Below, piece after piece: positions 18,075 through 26,980 of a stretch of 64,000 bases of DNA (positions are counted from its first letter, which is position 1; every line of letters starts with the position of its first letter). The position numbers and the translations under genes were made by a program. The notes below the pieces were generated by a model that was not told the origin of the DNA, searched no databases, and saw only the letters and a list, made by a program, of their open reading frames with translations. This DNA is from an uncultured Odoribacter sp. (GTDB lineage: Bacteria > Bacteroidota > Bacteroidia > Bacteroidales > Marinifilaceae), in contig CALUKE010000007.1 in the NCBI GenBank assembly GCA_944321165.1, forward strand, positions 67,961-131,960, given 5' to 3'.

Positions 18075-20231
18075 ATGAAAACCTACAATCCGAATGAAAT
18101 CAAGAATATCGCTCTTGTGGGCAGTGCTGGTTCCGGTAAGACCACGCTGGCTGAAGCGATGATGTACGAGGGCGGGGTCATCCCGCGCAGAGGTAGCGTA
18201 AGTGCGAAAAACACCTCCTCTGACTACAGACCTGTAGAGCAGGAGTACGGTTCTTCTGTTTTTCCGGCAGTGTTATATACCGAATGGAAAGATCAGAAAC
18301 TGAATTTTATCGATACTCCGGGGGCTGATGATTTTGTCGGTGGAGTTATCTCTGCGCTGAATGTGGCTGATACTGCTGTGATGGTGCTCAATGCCGTCAG
18401 AGGAGTAGAGGTAGGTACTGAAATAATTAGCCGGCATGCCCGGAATCTGAATAAGCCGGTTATTTTTATCGTGAACCAGCTGGATCATGAAAAAGCCAAT
18501 TTTGAACAGACGGTCGAACATGCGCAGGCTTCTTTCGGGAAAAAGGTCGTGTTGGTCCAGTATCCGGTGAATCAGGGCGTCGGATTCAATCAGGTGATCG
18601 ATGTCCTGAAAATGGAGATGTATCAATGGAAACCGGAGGGTGGAAAACCGGACGTGTTGCCGATTCCTGAAAGCGAAAAAGAAAAGGCCAATGAACTGCA
18701 CAATATTTTAATTGAAGCTGCTGCTGAGAATGATGAGGGATTGATGGAACTCTATTTTGAAAAAGGCAGCCTTTCTGAGGATGAAATGCGGGCCGGTATC
18801 CGCAAGGGATTGATCGCCAGGGATATGTTCCCGGTATTTTGTGTCTCTGCAGAAAAGGACATGTGTGTGCGTCGTTTTATGGAATTCCTGGTGAATGTGG
18901 CTCCGAGTGCGGCTGCCATGCCTGGAATGCAGACCCGGGACGGTCATCTGGTGCCGTATGATGTAAATGGACCGACTTCGGCTTTTGTTTTCACTACGAC
19001 GATCGAACAACATCTGGGAGATATCAATTATTTTAAGGTAGTTTCCGGAACCGTGAAAGAAGGGGACGATCTGATCAATATGACTACGGGGGCCAAGGAA
19101 CGGATTGCCCAGTTGTATGCAGTGGCCGGAAAGAATCGGACGAAAGTGTCGGAACTCCGTGCCGGAGATATCGGGGCGACGGTAAAACTGAAGGGCACCA
19201 AGAATGGCGATACTCTGAATGAAAAAGATTGCAATTTCGTATTCCCGGAGATCAAGTATCCGAATTCCCGTTTCCGGACGGCTGTACGTGCGGTGAATAA
19301 GGGAGATGATGAAAAGATGGCGGAGGTGTTGTACCGGATGCACGAGGAGGATCCTTCCTTGCTGGTGGAATATTCCAAGGAATTGAAGCAGATGATTCTG
19401 GCCGGTCAGGGAGAATTCCATCTGAATACCATGAAATGGCGAATTGAGCACAATGACAAGATACCCATTGAATTTTATGCTCCGAAGATTCCTTATCGGG
19501 AAACGATTACGAAATATGCACAGGCAGACTACCGTCATAAGAAGCAATCCGGTGGTGCCGGACAGTTCGGAGAAGTACACATGGTAATCGAACCTTATGA
19601 AGAGGGAATGCCTGAGCCGACCAGTTATAAGATCGGTGGCGTTGACAGCAAGATGGCGATCAAGGGAAAAGAAGAATACGATCTGCCATGGGGTGGAAAG
19701 CTGGTTTTCTACAATTGCATCGTGGGCGGTGTGATCGAGGCCCGTTTTATGCCGGCCATTTTGAAGGGAATCATGGAGAAAATGGAAGAGGGACCGTTGA
19801 CCGGATCGTATGCCCGGGATATTCGGGTGTGTATCTATGATGGAAAGATGCATCCGGTGGATTCCAATGAAATTTCTTTCCGTTTAGCCGGACGCCATGC
19901 CTTTAGCGAGGCCTTCAAGAAAGCCAATCCGAAAATTCTGGAGCCGATCTATGATGTGGAAGTGCTGGTACCGGATGAAGACATGGGTGACGTGATGGGC
20001 GATCTGCAGACACGCCGGGCCATGATCATGGGTATGGAAGCTGACAGCGGTTTCCAGAAAATCAAGGCAAAGGTGCCGTTGAAAGAGATGCAGCGTTATT
20101 CTACTGCTTTGAGTTCTATTACTGGTGGACGCGCCACTTTCACCATGAATTTTGCCGGTTATGAAAAAGTACCCGCCGAAGTTCAGGAAGAATTGCTGAA
20201 AGCTTATCACGAAGCTGATGATGACGAATAG
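18075..20231 (+). CDS. fusA2: EF-G paralogue with degenerate GTPase motifs (EF-G2 type)
   Basis: I chose ATG 18075 (718 residues); the frame is open upstream but without homology. It is a full-length EF-G with GTP-binding, beta-barrel, III, IV and V domains. The P-loop is GSAGSGKTT (16-24). Switch I reads EQEYGSSV where EF-G has EQERGITI, and switch II reads DTPGADDF (80-87), so the catalytic His is Ala84. G4 is NQLD (134-137). This agrees with the Bacteroides thetaiotaomicron paralogue reported to support translocation without GTP hydrolysis under starvation. The role here is inferred from those residues. A convergent terminator separates it from the AraC gene. Confidence 0.9.
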   Translation: MKTYNPNEIKNIALVGSAGSGKTTLAEAMMYEGGVIPRRGSVSAKNTSSDYRPVEQEYGSSVFPAVLYTEWKDQKLNFIDTPGADDFVGGVISALNVADTAVMVLNAVRGVEVGTEIISRHARNLNKPVIFIVNQLDHEKANFEQTVEHAQASFGKKVVLVQYPVNQGVGFNQVIDVLKMEMYQWKPEGGKPDVLPIPESEKEKANELHNILIEAAAENDEGLMELYFEKGSLSEDEMRAGIRKGLIARDMFPVFCVSAEKDMCVRRFMEFLVNVAPSAAAMPGMQTRDGHLVPYDVNGPTSAFVFTTTIEQHLGDINYFKVVSGTVKEGDDLINMTTGAKERIAQLYAVAGKNRTKVSELRAGDIGATVKLKGTKNGDTLNEKDCNFVFPEIKYPNSRFRTAVRAVNKGDDEKMAEVLYRMHEEDPSLLVEYSKELKQMILAGQGEFHLNTMKWRIEHNDKIPIEFYAPKIPYRETITKYAQADYRHKKQSGGAGQFGEVHMVIEPYEEGMPEPTSYKIGGVDSKMAIKGKEEYDLPWGGKLVFYNCIVGGVIEARFMPAILKGIMEKMEEGPLTGSYARDIRVCIYDGKMHPVDSNEISFRLAGRHAFSEAFKKANPKILEPIYDVEVLVPDEDMGDVMGDLQTRRAMIMGMEADSGFQKIKAKVPLKEMQRYSTALSSITGGRATFTMNFAGYEKVPAEVQEELLKAYHEADDDE

Positions 20232-20254
20232 TTGACGTTGGCTTTAACCAATAG

Positions 20255-20296
20255 AAATGCGCCCTGGAAGTTGAATGGAATTTCTGGGGCGCATTT
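20255..20296. terminator. Convergent terminator between EF-G2 and the araC-type gene
   Basis: AAATGCGCCC and GGGGCGCATTT form a long stem with A- and T-rich flanks, suitable for either strand. Confidence 0.75.
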
Positions 20297-20308
20297 GTAT
20301 AAAAATAA

Positions 20309-21181
20309 TCACTCGGGTTCTTGGGATAGACTTTTCCGATATTCGATCGGAGTCATCTTTAGCATCTCTTTGAATTTGTGATTGAAATGGGAAATGTTCC
20401 TGAAACCGGATTCATATGCAATCTGAATGACACTGAGGTCGGAATTGATCAGTAATTTGCAGGCGAATTCTATCCTGATCTCTGTCAGGCATTCAAAAAT
20501 ACTTTTCCCGGTACTTTGCCTGAAATTGCGACAAAGGGCGGCATGATTCTGACCTGCGTGGGCTGCGATTGTTGTAAGACGGATGTTTTCCTGAAAATGA
20601 TTCATCAGGTAAGTAAAAGTTCGGTTGACCGGAGTGTTGCAATGATGTTGGGCGGCCTGAAAATTGTACGCGAATCCGGACAACAGCTTGTATTTTTTAC
20701 TGCTTCCTAACAGATCTAATATCTGATATAACTGGGTGAGCAGGTGGATGCCCGACAGGCTGTCTAAGATCGGAAAGATTTCGGAGATTTTGCCGGTGAT
20801 TTTTTTATTCTGGAATAGAATACCCTGTTCGCTGGTTTTTAGTAAAGCCGAAATTCGTGAAAATTCCGGCATTTTGTCCATCTCTGCCGGAAATATGTCT
20901 TTGGTAAATTGAATCACCTCGGAGCTGCAGTAGAGATCGTTATTTTCATAATAAATTTTATCACTCATGTGAAAATGAGGTAAATTGGCCCCGAAAAGAA
21001 CAATGTCTCCTTCTTTGAAATGATCGACCCCGTCTCCGGCAAAACGTTTCCCATGTCCATGGGTGATGAGTAGTAATTCATATTCTTTGTGGTAATGCCA
21101 TTGGGTCGGGAAATATTTGAAAATGAAATTCTTTTTGGAAAATGAATGTCCGTTTGTTGGAATAATCGTTTCGTATAACAT
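20309..21181 (-). CDS. AraC-family transcriptional regulator
   Basis: The likely start is the ATG at 21179-21181 (MLYETIIPTNGHSF, 290 residues); a longer frame to 21259 lacks support. An N-terminal cupin-type sensor domain is visible (HYHKEYELLLITHGHG, EGDIVLFGANLPHFH). The C-terminal 100 residues carry the two helix-turn-helix units of the family (LTTIAAHAGQNHAALCRNFR and LSVIQIAYESGFRNISHFNH). It is divergent from the corrinoid methyltransferase operon and shares a 279-bp control region with it, so it is the best candidate regulator of that operon. The effector is unknown; the sensor domain resembles those that bind sugars or small metabolites. Confidence 0.9.
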   Translation of the reverse strand: MLYETIIPTNGHSFSKKNFIFKYFPTQWHYHKEYELLLITHGHGKRFAGDGVDHFKEGDIVLFGANLPHFHMSDKIYYENNDLYCSSEVIQFTKDIFPAEMDKMPEFSRISALLKTSEQGILFQNKKITGKISEIFPILDSLSGIHLLTQLYQILDLLGSSKKYKLLSGFAYNFQAAQHHCNTPVNRTFTYLMNHFQENIRLTTIAAHAGQNHAALCRNFRQSTGKSIFECLTEIRIEFACKLLINSDLSVIQIAYESGFRNISHFNHKFKEMLKMTPIEYRKSLSQEPE

Positions 21182-21214
21182 GATGTTGTGTTTTGTTTCT
21201 GAATATGGATTTGG

Positions 21215-21222
21215 CAAATATA
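21215..21222 (-). promoter_or_regulatory. Candidate -7 element for the araC-type gene
   Basis: The minus strand reads TATATTTG, matching TAnnTTTG, about 35 bp before the start codon. No clear -33 element is seen. Confidence 0.4.
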
Positions 21223-21346
21223 ATACAATGTATGTAAATAAAGCAGAAGTGTCCTTCAATGATGAATTTTATCTTCTTGGGGGCACTGTTATTGGGAGGG
21301 TATACCTGCTCTCCTTTATCTGCCCATGTGATGGTGGTGATTTGTT

Positions 21347-21374
21347 CTTTGCAAAGTATTTTTGCAAAAATACT
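21347..21374. promoter_or_regulatory. Two palindromes with TTTGCAAA cores, candidate operator
   Basis: CTTTGCAAAG (21347-21356) is a perfect 10-bp palindrome. AGTATTTTTG at 21355 followed by its exact reverse complement makes a perfect 20-bp palindrome (21355-21374). Their centres are 13 bp apart. They lie about 47 bp before the -7 element of the corrinoid operon. With no loop they are better read as a protein-binding site than as a hairpin. Confidence 0.55.
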
Positions 21375-21420
21375 ACAAGAATCGGCAAATGGACTGGTAG
21401 TGAAAATGTTTCCTTTCGCT

Positions 21421-21428
21421 TAAATTTG
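21421..21428 (+). promoter_or_regulatory. Candidate -7 element for the corrinoid operon
   Basis: TAAATTTG matches TAnnTTTG and lies 32 bp before the ATG at 21461. The -33 box is not convincing, which fits an activator-dependent promoter. Confidence 0.45.
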
Positions 21429-21460
21429 TTTTATAAGTAAAGTCTGTAAATAAGATATTT

Positions 21461-22465
21461 ATGACCAAAAGAGAAATCATCAAATGTGTTCTGGATGGTA
21501 AGAAACCGCCTTATGTACCCTGGTCGTTCAAGTTTACCAAGGAGCCGAAAGAGATGTTGCAGGCATATTATGGTGTTGAAGATTTGGATGTCGTACTGGG
21601 AAATCATATGATGCAACTGGGAAATGATATCGGTTTTTTTGATTATTTAGGCGGAAATCTGTATCAGGATGTCTTTCAGGTGGTGTGGGACAGGAGCATT
21701 GACAAAGATATTGGAGATATAAAGGGATGTGTCCTGTCCGAGCCGACTCTTCAGGGATATGAGTTTCCTGACCCCCGGGATCCTCGTTTTTTTGCAGACA
21801 TAGAGAGTGAGATTGCCAAAAAACCGGATATGTTCCGGGTGTTTCAAATCGGTTTTTCTTTGTACGAGCGGGCCTGGACATTGCGGGGAATTGAAAATTT
21901 ATTGATGGATTTTTATATAAATCCTTCGTTCGTGCATGATTTGTTGGATGCCATTTGTGAGTATAATCTGGCGCAGGTGGAGGAAGCGTTGACATATGAT
22001 ATCGATGCCGTCTATTTTGGGGATGACTGGGGGCAGCAAATGGGGTTGATCATGGGCTATGATTTGTGGAAGGAATTTTTGTTTCCGCGTTTGAAACGGA
22101 TGTATGGCCGGGTAAGGGATGCCGGGAAATATGTGATGATTCATAGTTGTGGTGATGTCGATGAACTTTTCGATGATCTGATTTCCATCGGTTTGAATTG
22201 CTTTAATCCTTTTCAACCGGAGGTGATGGATGTAGATGCGCTTTTAAAGACTTATCGGGGTCGTCTGGCTTTTCATGGAGGACTCTCGATGCAGAAAACT
22301 TTGCCTTTCGGGACAAAGGAAGAGGTGATCCGGGAATCAAGACATTTGTTGGAATTGGGGAAGGATGGCAGCTATATTTTTTCTCCCTCCCATTCGGTGG
22401 AGGGAGATACTTCCCTGGAAAATATACTGGCATTCATCGAAGTGGCCCAGGAACAGTTGAAATAA
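21461..22465 (+). CDS. UroD-fold corrinoid methyltransferase-like protein 1
   Basis: The 334 residues have the uroporphyrinogen-decarboxylase-like fold of MtaA/CmuA-type methyltransferases rather than HemE. Recognisable stretches are [17 protein letters not shown] (from about 181) and [13 protein letters not shown] (about 225-236). The His-x-Cys of the usual zinc site is present (H228, C230), but the distal Cys is not seen: the matching region reads [12 protein letters not shown]. It heads a four-gene operon with a corrinoid carrier, so it may be the component that moves a methyl group from an unknown donor to cob(I)alamin. The substrate cannot be told from sequence. Confidence 0.85.
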   Translation: MTKREIIKCVLDGKKPPYVPWSFKFTKEPKEMLQAYYGVEDLDVVLGNHMMQLGNDIGFFDYLGGNLYQDVFQVVWDRSIDKDIGDIKGCVLSEPTLQGYEFPDPRDPRFFADIESEIAKKPDMFRVFQIGFSLYERAWTLRGIENLLMDFYINPSFVHDLLDAICEYNLAQVEEALTYDIDAVYFGDDWGQQMGLIMGYDLWKEFLFPRLKRMYGRVRDAGKYVMIHSCGDVDELFDDLISIGLNCFNPFQPEVMDVDALLKTYRGRLAFHGGLSMQKTLPFGTKEEVIRESRHLLELGKDGSYIFSPSHSVEGDTSLENILAFIEVAQEQLK

Positions 22466-22475
22466 CGAATTTAAC

Positions 22476-23120
22476 ATGACCCATACGATGGATTTGAATG
22501 AATTGACGGAAGCGATTGTGGCCGGTAAACTGGAGGCGTCACAAGAGATGGTACGGGAGGCATTGAAGGTGCGCACGGACCCGCAAGTCCTGATCAATGA
22601 GTATTTGACGAAAGGGATGGAAGAAATTGGAAAACGTTTTGAGGCCGGGAAGGCGTTTGTCCCGAATTTGTTGATGTCAGCCCGGGCAATGAAAGGGGCC
22701 TTGGAGATTTTGAAGCCTTTGCTGGTCGATGAGAAGCAGACAACCGTGGGAACGGTGGTGATCGGTACGGTAAAAGGAGACTTGCATGATATTGGAAAAA
22801 ATCTGGTGGCTTCGATGTTTGAAGGTCGTGGTTTTAAGGTGATCAACTTGGGAATAGATGTTTCCAGCGATAAGTTCATTGCCGCCATACGGGAGAATCA
22901 GGCCGATATCCTGTGTCTTTCTGCCTTACTGACTACGACTATGAATTATATGAAAGAGGTGGTTGTCGCCTTGGAAGAGACCGGATTGCGGGAACGGGTG
23001 AAGGTAATGGTGGGCGGAGCTCCATTGAGTGATGGGTTTGCCAGGCGGATCGGGGCCGATGCTTATACCAGCAATGCCAATGCTGCGGTAGAGAGAGCCC
23101 GTCGTTTGTTGCAGAAATGA
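22476..23120 (+). CDS. Corrinoid (B12-binding) methyl-carrier protein
   Basis: The 214-residue protein has the two-part architecture of MtaC/MtbC/MtmC and the MetH B12 module. A helical cap occupies residues 1-90 (LINEYLTKGMEEIGKRFEAG, FVPNLLMSARAMKGALEIL), followed by a Rossmann-like domain with the DxHxxG cobalt-ligand motif in GTVKGDLHDIGKNL (D102, H104, G107) and a C-terminal VMVGGAPL segment. His104 should be the lower axial ligand of the corrinoid. It starts 10 bp after the first UroD-like gene and ends one base before the next start, so co-expression is near certain. It should shuttle methyl groups between the two UroD-fold proteins. Confidence 0.93.
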   Translation: MTHTMDLNELTEAIVAGKLEASQEMVREALKVRTDPQVLINEYLTKGMEEIGKRFEAGKAFVPNLLMSARAMKGALEILKPLLVDEKQTTVGTVVIGTVKGDLHDIGKNLVASMFEGRGFKVINLGIDVSSDKFIAAIRENQADILCLSALLTTTMNYMKEVVVALEETGLRERVKVMVGGAPLSDGFARRIGADAYTSNANAAVERARRLLQK

Positions 23121-23121
23121 T

Positions 23122-23817
23122 ATGAAGCAGGAGGTACATACGGATCGGATCCCTTTTGACACGCTGTTCATCGATCGGCAGGAGATCTATCGGGCCTTGG
23201 GATATCGCTCTGTCCTTCCTGAACGGGCATTCCGATGCATGGTGGAAGAGGTCTGTCAAGAACTGGCCCCGCTGTGCAAGCCCCAGGGGGCTTTTCGGAT
23301 GTGTAAGGGCGTTTGGCTTGACTCCGAATCCGTTGCGATAGAAGAACAGGTGTTTCATGTCGGAAAGATCATTGCTCCGTGTTTGGAGAAGGCTGAATGC
23401 TTTGCTGTTTTTGTGGTGACTGCCGGGGCGGAGTATGAGGGATACATGGAGGAATTGAATCTGAAAGGGGATCTGCTGAAAGTCTTTATGGCCGATGCCG
23501 TAGGGAGTGTGATTGCAGAAGCTTGTGTGAATGAGGTGATAAGAAAAATGGAGGCGGCTGTTCCGATGAAACATACTTATCCGTATAGTCCGGGGTATTG
23601 TGGCTGGAATGTCAAGGAACAGGCCTTGTTGTTCGCTCTGTTGCCGGAAAAGACATGTGGCGTGAGTTTGACGGATTCCTGTCTCATGCTGCCGATAAAG
23701 TCGGTGAGCGGAATCATCGGATTCGGGAAACAGGTGGAGGGCAGCCCCTATGGTTGTGCCATTTGCAACAGTAAAAATTGTTATAAAAGACGTAGTGGAT
23801 CATTTGATAGTGTTTAA
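23122..23817 (+). CDS. MetH activation-domain-like protein (possible corrinoid reactivase)
   Basis: The 231 residues resemble the AdoMet-binding reactivation domain of B12-dependent methionine synthase as a free-standing protein, with a YSPGYCGW motif (155-162) matching the RxSPGY signature region and a VFMADAVGSVIAEA helix. The C terminus adds a Cys cluster (C212, C215, C220 in GCAICNSKNCYKRR) that could hold a metal or Fe-S centre. In standalone form such proteins occur next to corrinoid methyltransferases, where they are thought to repair oxidised cob(II)alamin. No RamA-type ferredoxin is present, so this is the likely repair partner here. Confidence 0.85.
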   Translation: MKQEVHTDRIPFDTLFIDRQEIYRALGYRSVLPERAFRCMVEEVCQELAPLCKPQGAFRMCKGVWLDSESVAIEEQVFHVGKIIAPCLEKAECFAVFVVTAGAEYEGYMEELNLKGDLLKVFMADAVGSVIAEACVNEVIRKMEAAVPMKHTYPYSPGYCGWNVKEQALLFALLPEKTCGVSLTDSCLMLPIKSVSGIIGFGKQVEGSPYGCAICNSKNCYKRRSGSFDSV

Positions 23818-23828
23818 ATCAGAGAGTG

Positions 23829-24854
23829 ATGAGCAGAAAAGATATGAAAGCATGGATTCGGCATGTGATAACGGCGGGGCAGCGGGAAGTGATTCCTGTT
23901 ATGACCCATCCGGGCATAGAACTGACGGGGAAAAGGGTAATCGATGCCGTGAAGTCCGGAGAGGTTCATGCGGAGGCGATAATTGCTTTGAATCGGAAAT
24001 ATCCGGCCAGTGCCGCTACGATGATTATGGATTTGACGGTGGAAGCCGAGGCTTTTGGGGCAGAAGTCGTTTTTCCGGAAGAGGAGGTGCCTTGCATCGT
24101 GGGACGTCTTCTTCATGACTATCGGGAAGTAGAGGCGCTTCAAATTCCATCTTTGGCTGCCGGCCGCTTTCCGGAATATCTGAAGGCCAATCGGATTGTT
24201 ACGGATGCCGTTTGTGATAAACCTGTTTTGGGCGGGTGTATCGGCCCATTCACGCTGGCCGGCCGGCTTTTCGATATGACGGAGATGATGATGGCGATGT
24301 ATACGGAACCGGAAACTGTTCGGCTGTTATTGAGAAAATGTACCTCTTTGATCACTTCTTACTGTCTGGCCATGAAAGAGAACGGGGCTGCTGGTGTGAT
24401 TATGGCGGAGCCGGCGGCCGGTTTGATCTCCAATGACGACTGTTCTCAATTTTCATCAGCATATGTAAGGCAGATTGTTGCGGAAGTCCAGGATGATCAC
24501 TTTATGGTTGTCCTCCACAATTGCGGTAATACCGGCCATTGTACTTCGGCCATGCTTGAAACAGGTGCGATGGCCTATCATTTCGGGAACAGGATTGATA
24601 TGCTGGAGGCGTTGAAAGCGTGTCCGGAGGAGCTTTTGGTTATGGGAAATCTGGATCCGGTCTGTTTGTTCAAACAAGCTTCTGCCGCAGAGATGAAGCA
24701 AGCAACCCGTGACCTCCTTCAGGCTACGGCTCTCTGGAAGAATTTTGTGTTGTCTTCGGGGTGTGATGTTCCTCCTCATACTCCTTTTGAAAATATAGAA
24801 GCTTTTTATGAGGCATTGCGGGAGTATAATGAATCTTTTGAAAAGGGCGTTTAA
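23829..24854 (+). CDS. UroD-fold corrinoid methyltransferase-like protein 2 with zinc site
   Basis: I use ATG 23829 (341 residues) rather than the preceding GTG at 23826. The fold is UroD/MtaA-like. It keeps the complete zinc triad of MtaA/MtbA methyltransferases: H230-x-C232 in VVLHNCGNTGH and C312 in LSSGCDVPPHTP. Such a site activates a thiol for methyl transfer, so this protein probably passes the methyl group from the corrinoid carrier to a thiol such as homocysteine; coenzyme M is not expected here. It resembles protein 1 only distantly. It is the last gene of the operon and no clear terminator follows. Confidence 0.88.
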   Translation: MSRKDMKAWIRHVITAGQREVIPVMTHPGIELTGKRVIDAVKSGEVHAEAIIALNRKYPASAATMIMDLTVEAEAFGAEVVFPEEEVPCIVGRLLHDYREVEALQIPSLAAGRFPEYLKANRIVTDAVCDKPVLGGCIGPFTLAGRLFDMTEMMMAMYTEPETVRLLLRKCTSLITSYCLAMKENGAAGVIMAEPAAGLISNDDCSQFSSAYVRQIVAEVQDDHFMVVLHNCGNTGHCTSAMLETGAMAYHFGNRIDMLEALKACPEELLVMGNLDPVCLFKQASAAEMKQATRDLLQATALWKNFVLSSGCDVPPHTPFENIEAFYEALREYNESFEKGV

Positions 24855-25062
24855 GTTTTGGATTAAAGGAACTATTTTCATTGTGCTCCGAAAGGGGGAT
24901 AAACTGGACGTTATGGCATGGAGTAAATTCGAGAAAGTAGAATATTATGAAGCTTCACTTCCTGTTGGCATCAACGGAAGGAATGGCTGTTTAGAATAAT
25001 TTAGGTGTCTGAAAATGCAAGTATAAAAACAGAACTTTTCGCTGGAAGTATATGAATTTTTA

Positions 25063-25070
25063 TACCTTTG
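25063..25070 (+). promoter_or_regulatory. Candidate -7 element for the ECF sigma gene
   Basis: TACCTTTG matches TAnnTTTG, 43 bp before the sigma start codon. The rest of the 259-bp gap after 24854 holds nothing I could identify. Confidence 0.45.
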
Positions 25071-25113
25071 TCAATAATTGCGGTGTGGAGCGTGTAATTC
25101 GTAGTATAAAAGC

Positions 25114-25650
25114 ATGGGCAGGGATTCGATATATACTTACAATGTGGAAAGGGTATTTACATCCTGGTACGGGGCATTGTGTTTTTTTGCTTTCCGTTAT
25201 GTGCAGGATGATGAAGTGGCGCGGGATATTGTTCAGGAAGTGTTTGTCCGTTTGATGGAAAGAAAGCCTTCTTTTGAGAGTGAATTGCACTTAAAGAATT
25301 TTTTGTACCGGACAGTCAGGAATGGAGGGTTGAATTATCTTCGACAAAAACTTTCCCGTGAACATTATTTTGAATATTTGCGGCAGGAGGGGGAAGAGGA
25401 GGAGTTTGAGTGCCGGATGATCGAATCGGAAATTTTCGCTGCATTGCGAAAAGCGGTGGAGCTGCTTCCCCGGGAATGCCGCAAGGTGTTTGAACTCTGT
25501 TATTTTGAGGGAAAGGACAACGAAACGGCAGCGAAAATATTGAATGTCAGCATGGAGACGGTAAAGGCCCAGAAGAAGCGGGGGAAAAAGTTATTGCGGC
25601 AGAAACTGGATGGTCTTTATCCCCTTTTTGTATTACTGTTCGGATTATAG
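25114..25650 (+). CDS. ECF RNA polymerase sigma factor
   Basis: The 178 residues contain a sigma-70 region 2 (FFAFRYVQDDEVARDIVQEV, FVRLMERK) that binds core polymerase and the -10 element, a short acidic linker (EGEEEEFE), and region 4 with a helix-turn-helix (FEGKDNETAAKILNVSMETV, KAQKKRGKKLL). It is the standard Bacteroidetes FecI/RpoE-like sigma that precedes a fecR gene and a SusC-type receptor. It should be held inactive by the FecR-type protein encoded 84 bp downstream and released when the receptor binds its ligand. Confidence 0.95.
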   Translation: MGRDSIYTYNVERVFTSWYGALCFFAFRYVQDDEVARDIVQEVFVRLMERKPSFESELHLKNFLYRTVRNGGLNYLRQKLSREHYFEYLRQEGEEEEFECRMIESEIFAALRKAVELLPRECRKVFELCYFEGKDNETAAKILNVSMETVKAQKKRGKKLLRQKLDGLYPLFVLLFGL

Positions 25651-25734
25651 AGTCTGAGATTTTTTCTAAAAAAATTTATTTTTTGATTTACCCCTTTTTG
25701 CATCTCATCGTGTAATAATAGAAAAAGATGCAAA

Positions 25735-26898
25735 ATGGATTTAAAAGAACCTACACAAATTGTCCGTTTGTTCCTGAAATATTTGGACGGGCAGTTGACT
25801 GCCGAGGAAGAGCAACAGTTGGACGACTGGATGGGACGCTCGGAGCGGAATCGTGCTTATTTCAACAAATGGTGTGATGAGGTCCAGCAGGACCGGTTGT
25901 TGGAAAAAATGGGCGCCTACAATGTTACTGAAGGCTGGAAATCGGTTGTGCGTCGGAGGCGGAACAGAAGATTGCTGCGATGGATGGCTGCGGCCAGTGT
26001 GGTCGTATTGATCGGGGGCTTGAGTCTGTGGTATTCCTGGCCGTCGTCTGTCCCCCTTTATCCGAGCGTGGTGCAGGAAGTATCCATACAACCCGGAAAG
26101 CGTACGGCGCATTTACTTACCGCTTCCGGAGAAACTGTGAGTTTGGATACATTGCAGCAGATGAAACTGGAGCATTTGAAAGTGTTCCGTCAGCAAGATA
26201 CTTTTATTTTACAAACCGATGATCGGACAAGTTCGGGAACAACACCTGAATATCACTGTATAAATGTGCCTGAAGGAGGAGAGTTCAGTTTTAAATTGCC
26301 GGATGGTACGGATGTCTTTTTGAATGCCGGGAGTTGTTTGCGTTTCCCGGAATATTTTGTCCCGGGTCGAGAACGGCGGATATTTCTTACGGGGGAGGCC
26401 TATTTCGATGTCGCTCGTGACACGACTTCTCCTTTTTGGGTGTGTTTGGAACATACGGCGATAAGAGTATGGGGGACTTCGTTCAATGTAACTGCTTATC
26501 CGGAAGAAAGCCAGGAAGTGATTACGCTGGTTCGGGGAAAGGTTACTCTGGAACAGACAAGTACGGGGAAGGGACTGACTTTGACTCCCGGACAGCAAGG
26601 AACTTATGATGTCGATCGGCAGACTCTGAGCCGCCGAGTGGTAGATGTCAGTTATTATACTTCCTGGAAAGACGGTGTATTTGCATTTTATAAGCAACCG
26701 CTTGATCAGGTCATGAAAATCCTGGGCAGGTGGTATTTGTTTAAAGTTCGTTATGCTGATCCCTCCTTGGCTTCTATTCTTTACACCGGAAAGATCGCCC
26801 GTCATGCATCGATTCAGGAGGTCTTGCATACTTTCGAGTTGATGGATGAGCTCTGTTTTGATGTGCAGGGCAGGGAAATCATCGTGAGCAGAAAATAA
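25735..26898 (+). CDS. FecR-family anti-sigma factor
   Basis: The 387-residue inner-membrane protein has an N-terminal cytoplasmic sigma-binding part (IVRLFLKYLDGQLTAEEEQQ), a single transmembrane helix at about 84-102 (MAAASVVVLIGGLSLWYSW), the FecR domain (INVPEGGEFSFKLPDGTDVF, LTGEAYFDVA, VWGTSFNVTAYPEE, VTLVRGKVTL) and a C-terminal DUF4974 region. The conserved FxVTAYP segment and the LPDGTxVxLNA motif are clear. It sits between the sigma factor and the STN-bearing receptor, which fits transmembrane signalling from the receptor plug region to the sigma factor. Confidence 0.95.
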   Translation: MDLKEPTQIVRLFLKYLDGQLTAEEEQQLDDWMGRSERNRAYFNKWCDEVQQDRLLEKMGAYNVTEGWKSVVRRRRNRRLLRWMAAASVVVLIGGLSLWYSWPSSVPLYPSVVQEVSIQPGKRTAHLLTASGETVSLDTLQQMKLEHLKVFRQQDTFILQTDDRTSSGTTPEYHCINVPEGGEFSFKLPDGTDVFLNAGSCLRFPEYFVPGRERRIFLTGEAYFDVARDTTSPFWVCLEHTAIRVWGTSFNVTAYPEESQEVITLVRGKVTLEQTSTGKGLTLTPGQQGTYDVDRQTLSRRVVDVSYYTSWKDGVFAFYKQPLDQVMKILGRWYLFKVRYADPSLASILYTGKIARHASIQEVLHTFELMDELCFDVQGREIIVSRK

Positions 26899-26904
26899 GA
26901 AAAA

Positions 26905-26935
26905 CAACCGGATCTTCTGGTACAAGAGCCGGTTG
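26905..26935 (+). repeat. Hairpin between the fecR and susC-type genes
   Basis: CAACCGG and CCGGTTG enclose inner TCTT/AAGA pairs. No U-tract follows, so it may be a processing, stability or partial-termination element uncoupling receptor expression from the regulators. Confidence 0.45.
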
Positions 26936-26980
26936 CCAATTTGTATAAACAATTATAAATCGTTTTAACACAACAAATTT

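Noticed and set aside
21182..21460. Cobalamin riboswitch before the corrinoid operon
   Set aside because: I looked for a B12 box and the flanking conserved stems and did not find them; palindromes are the only clear structure.
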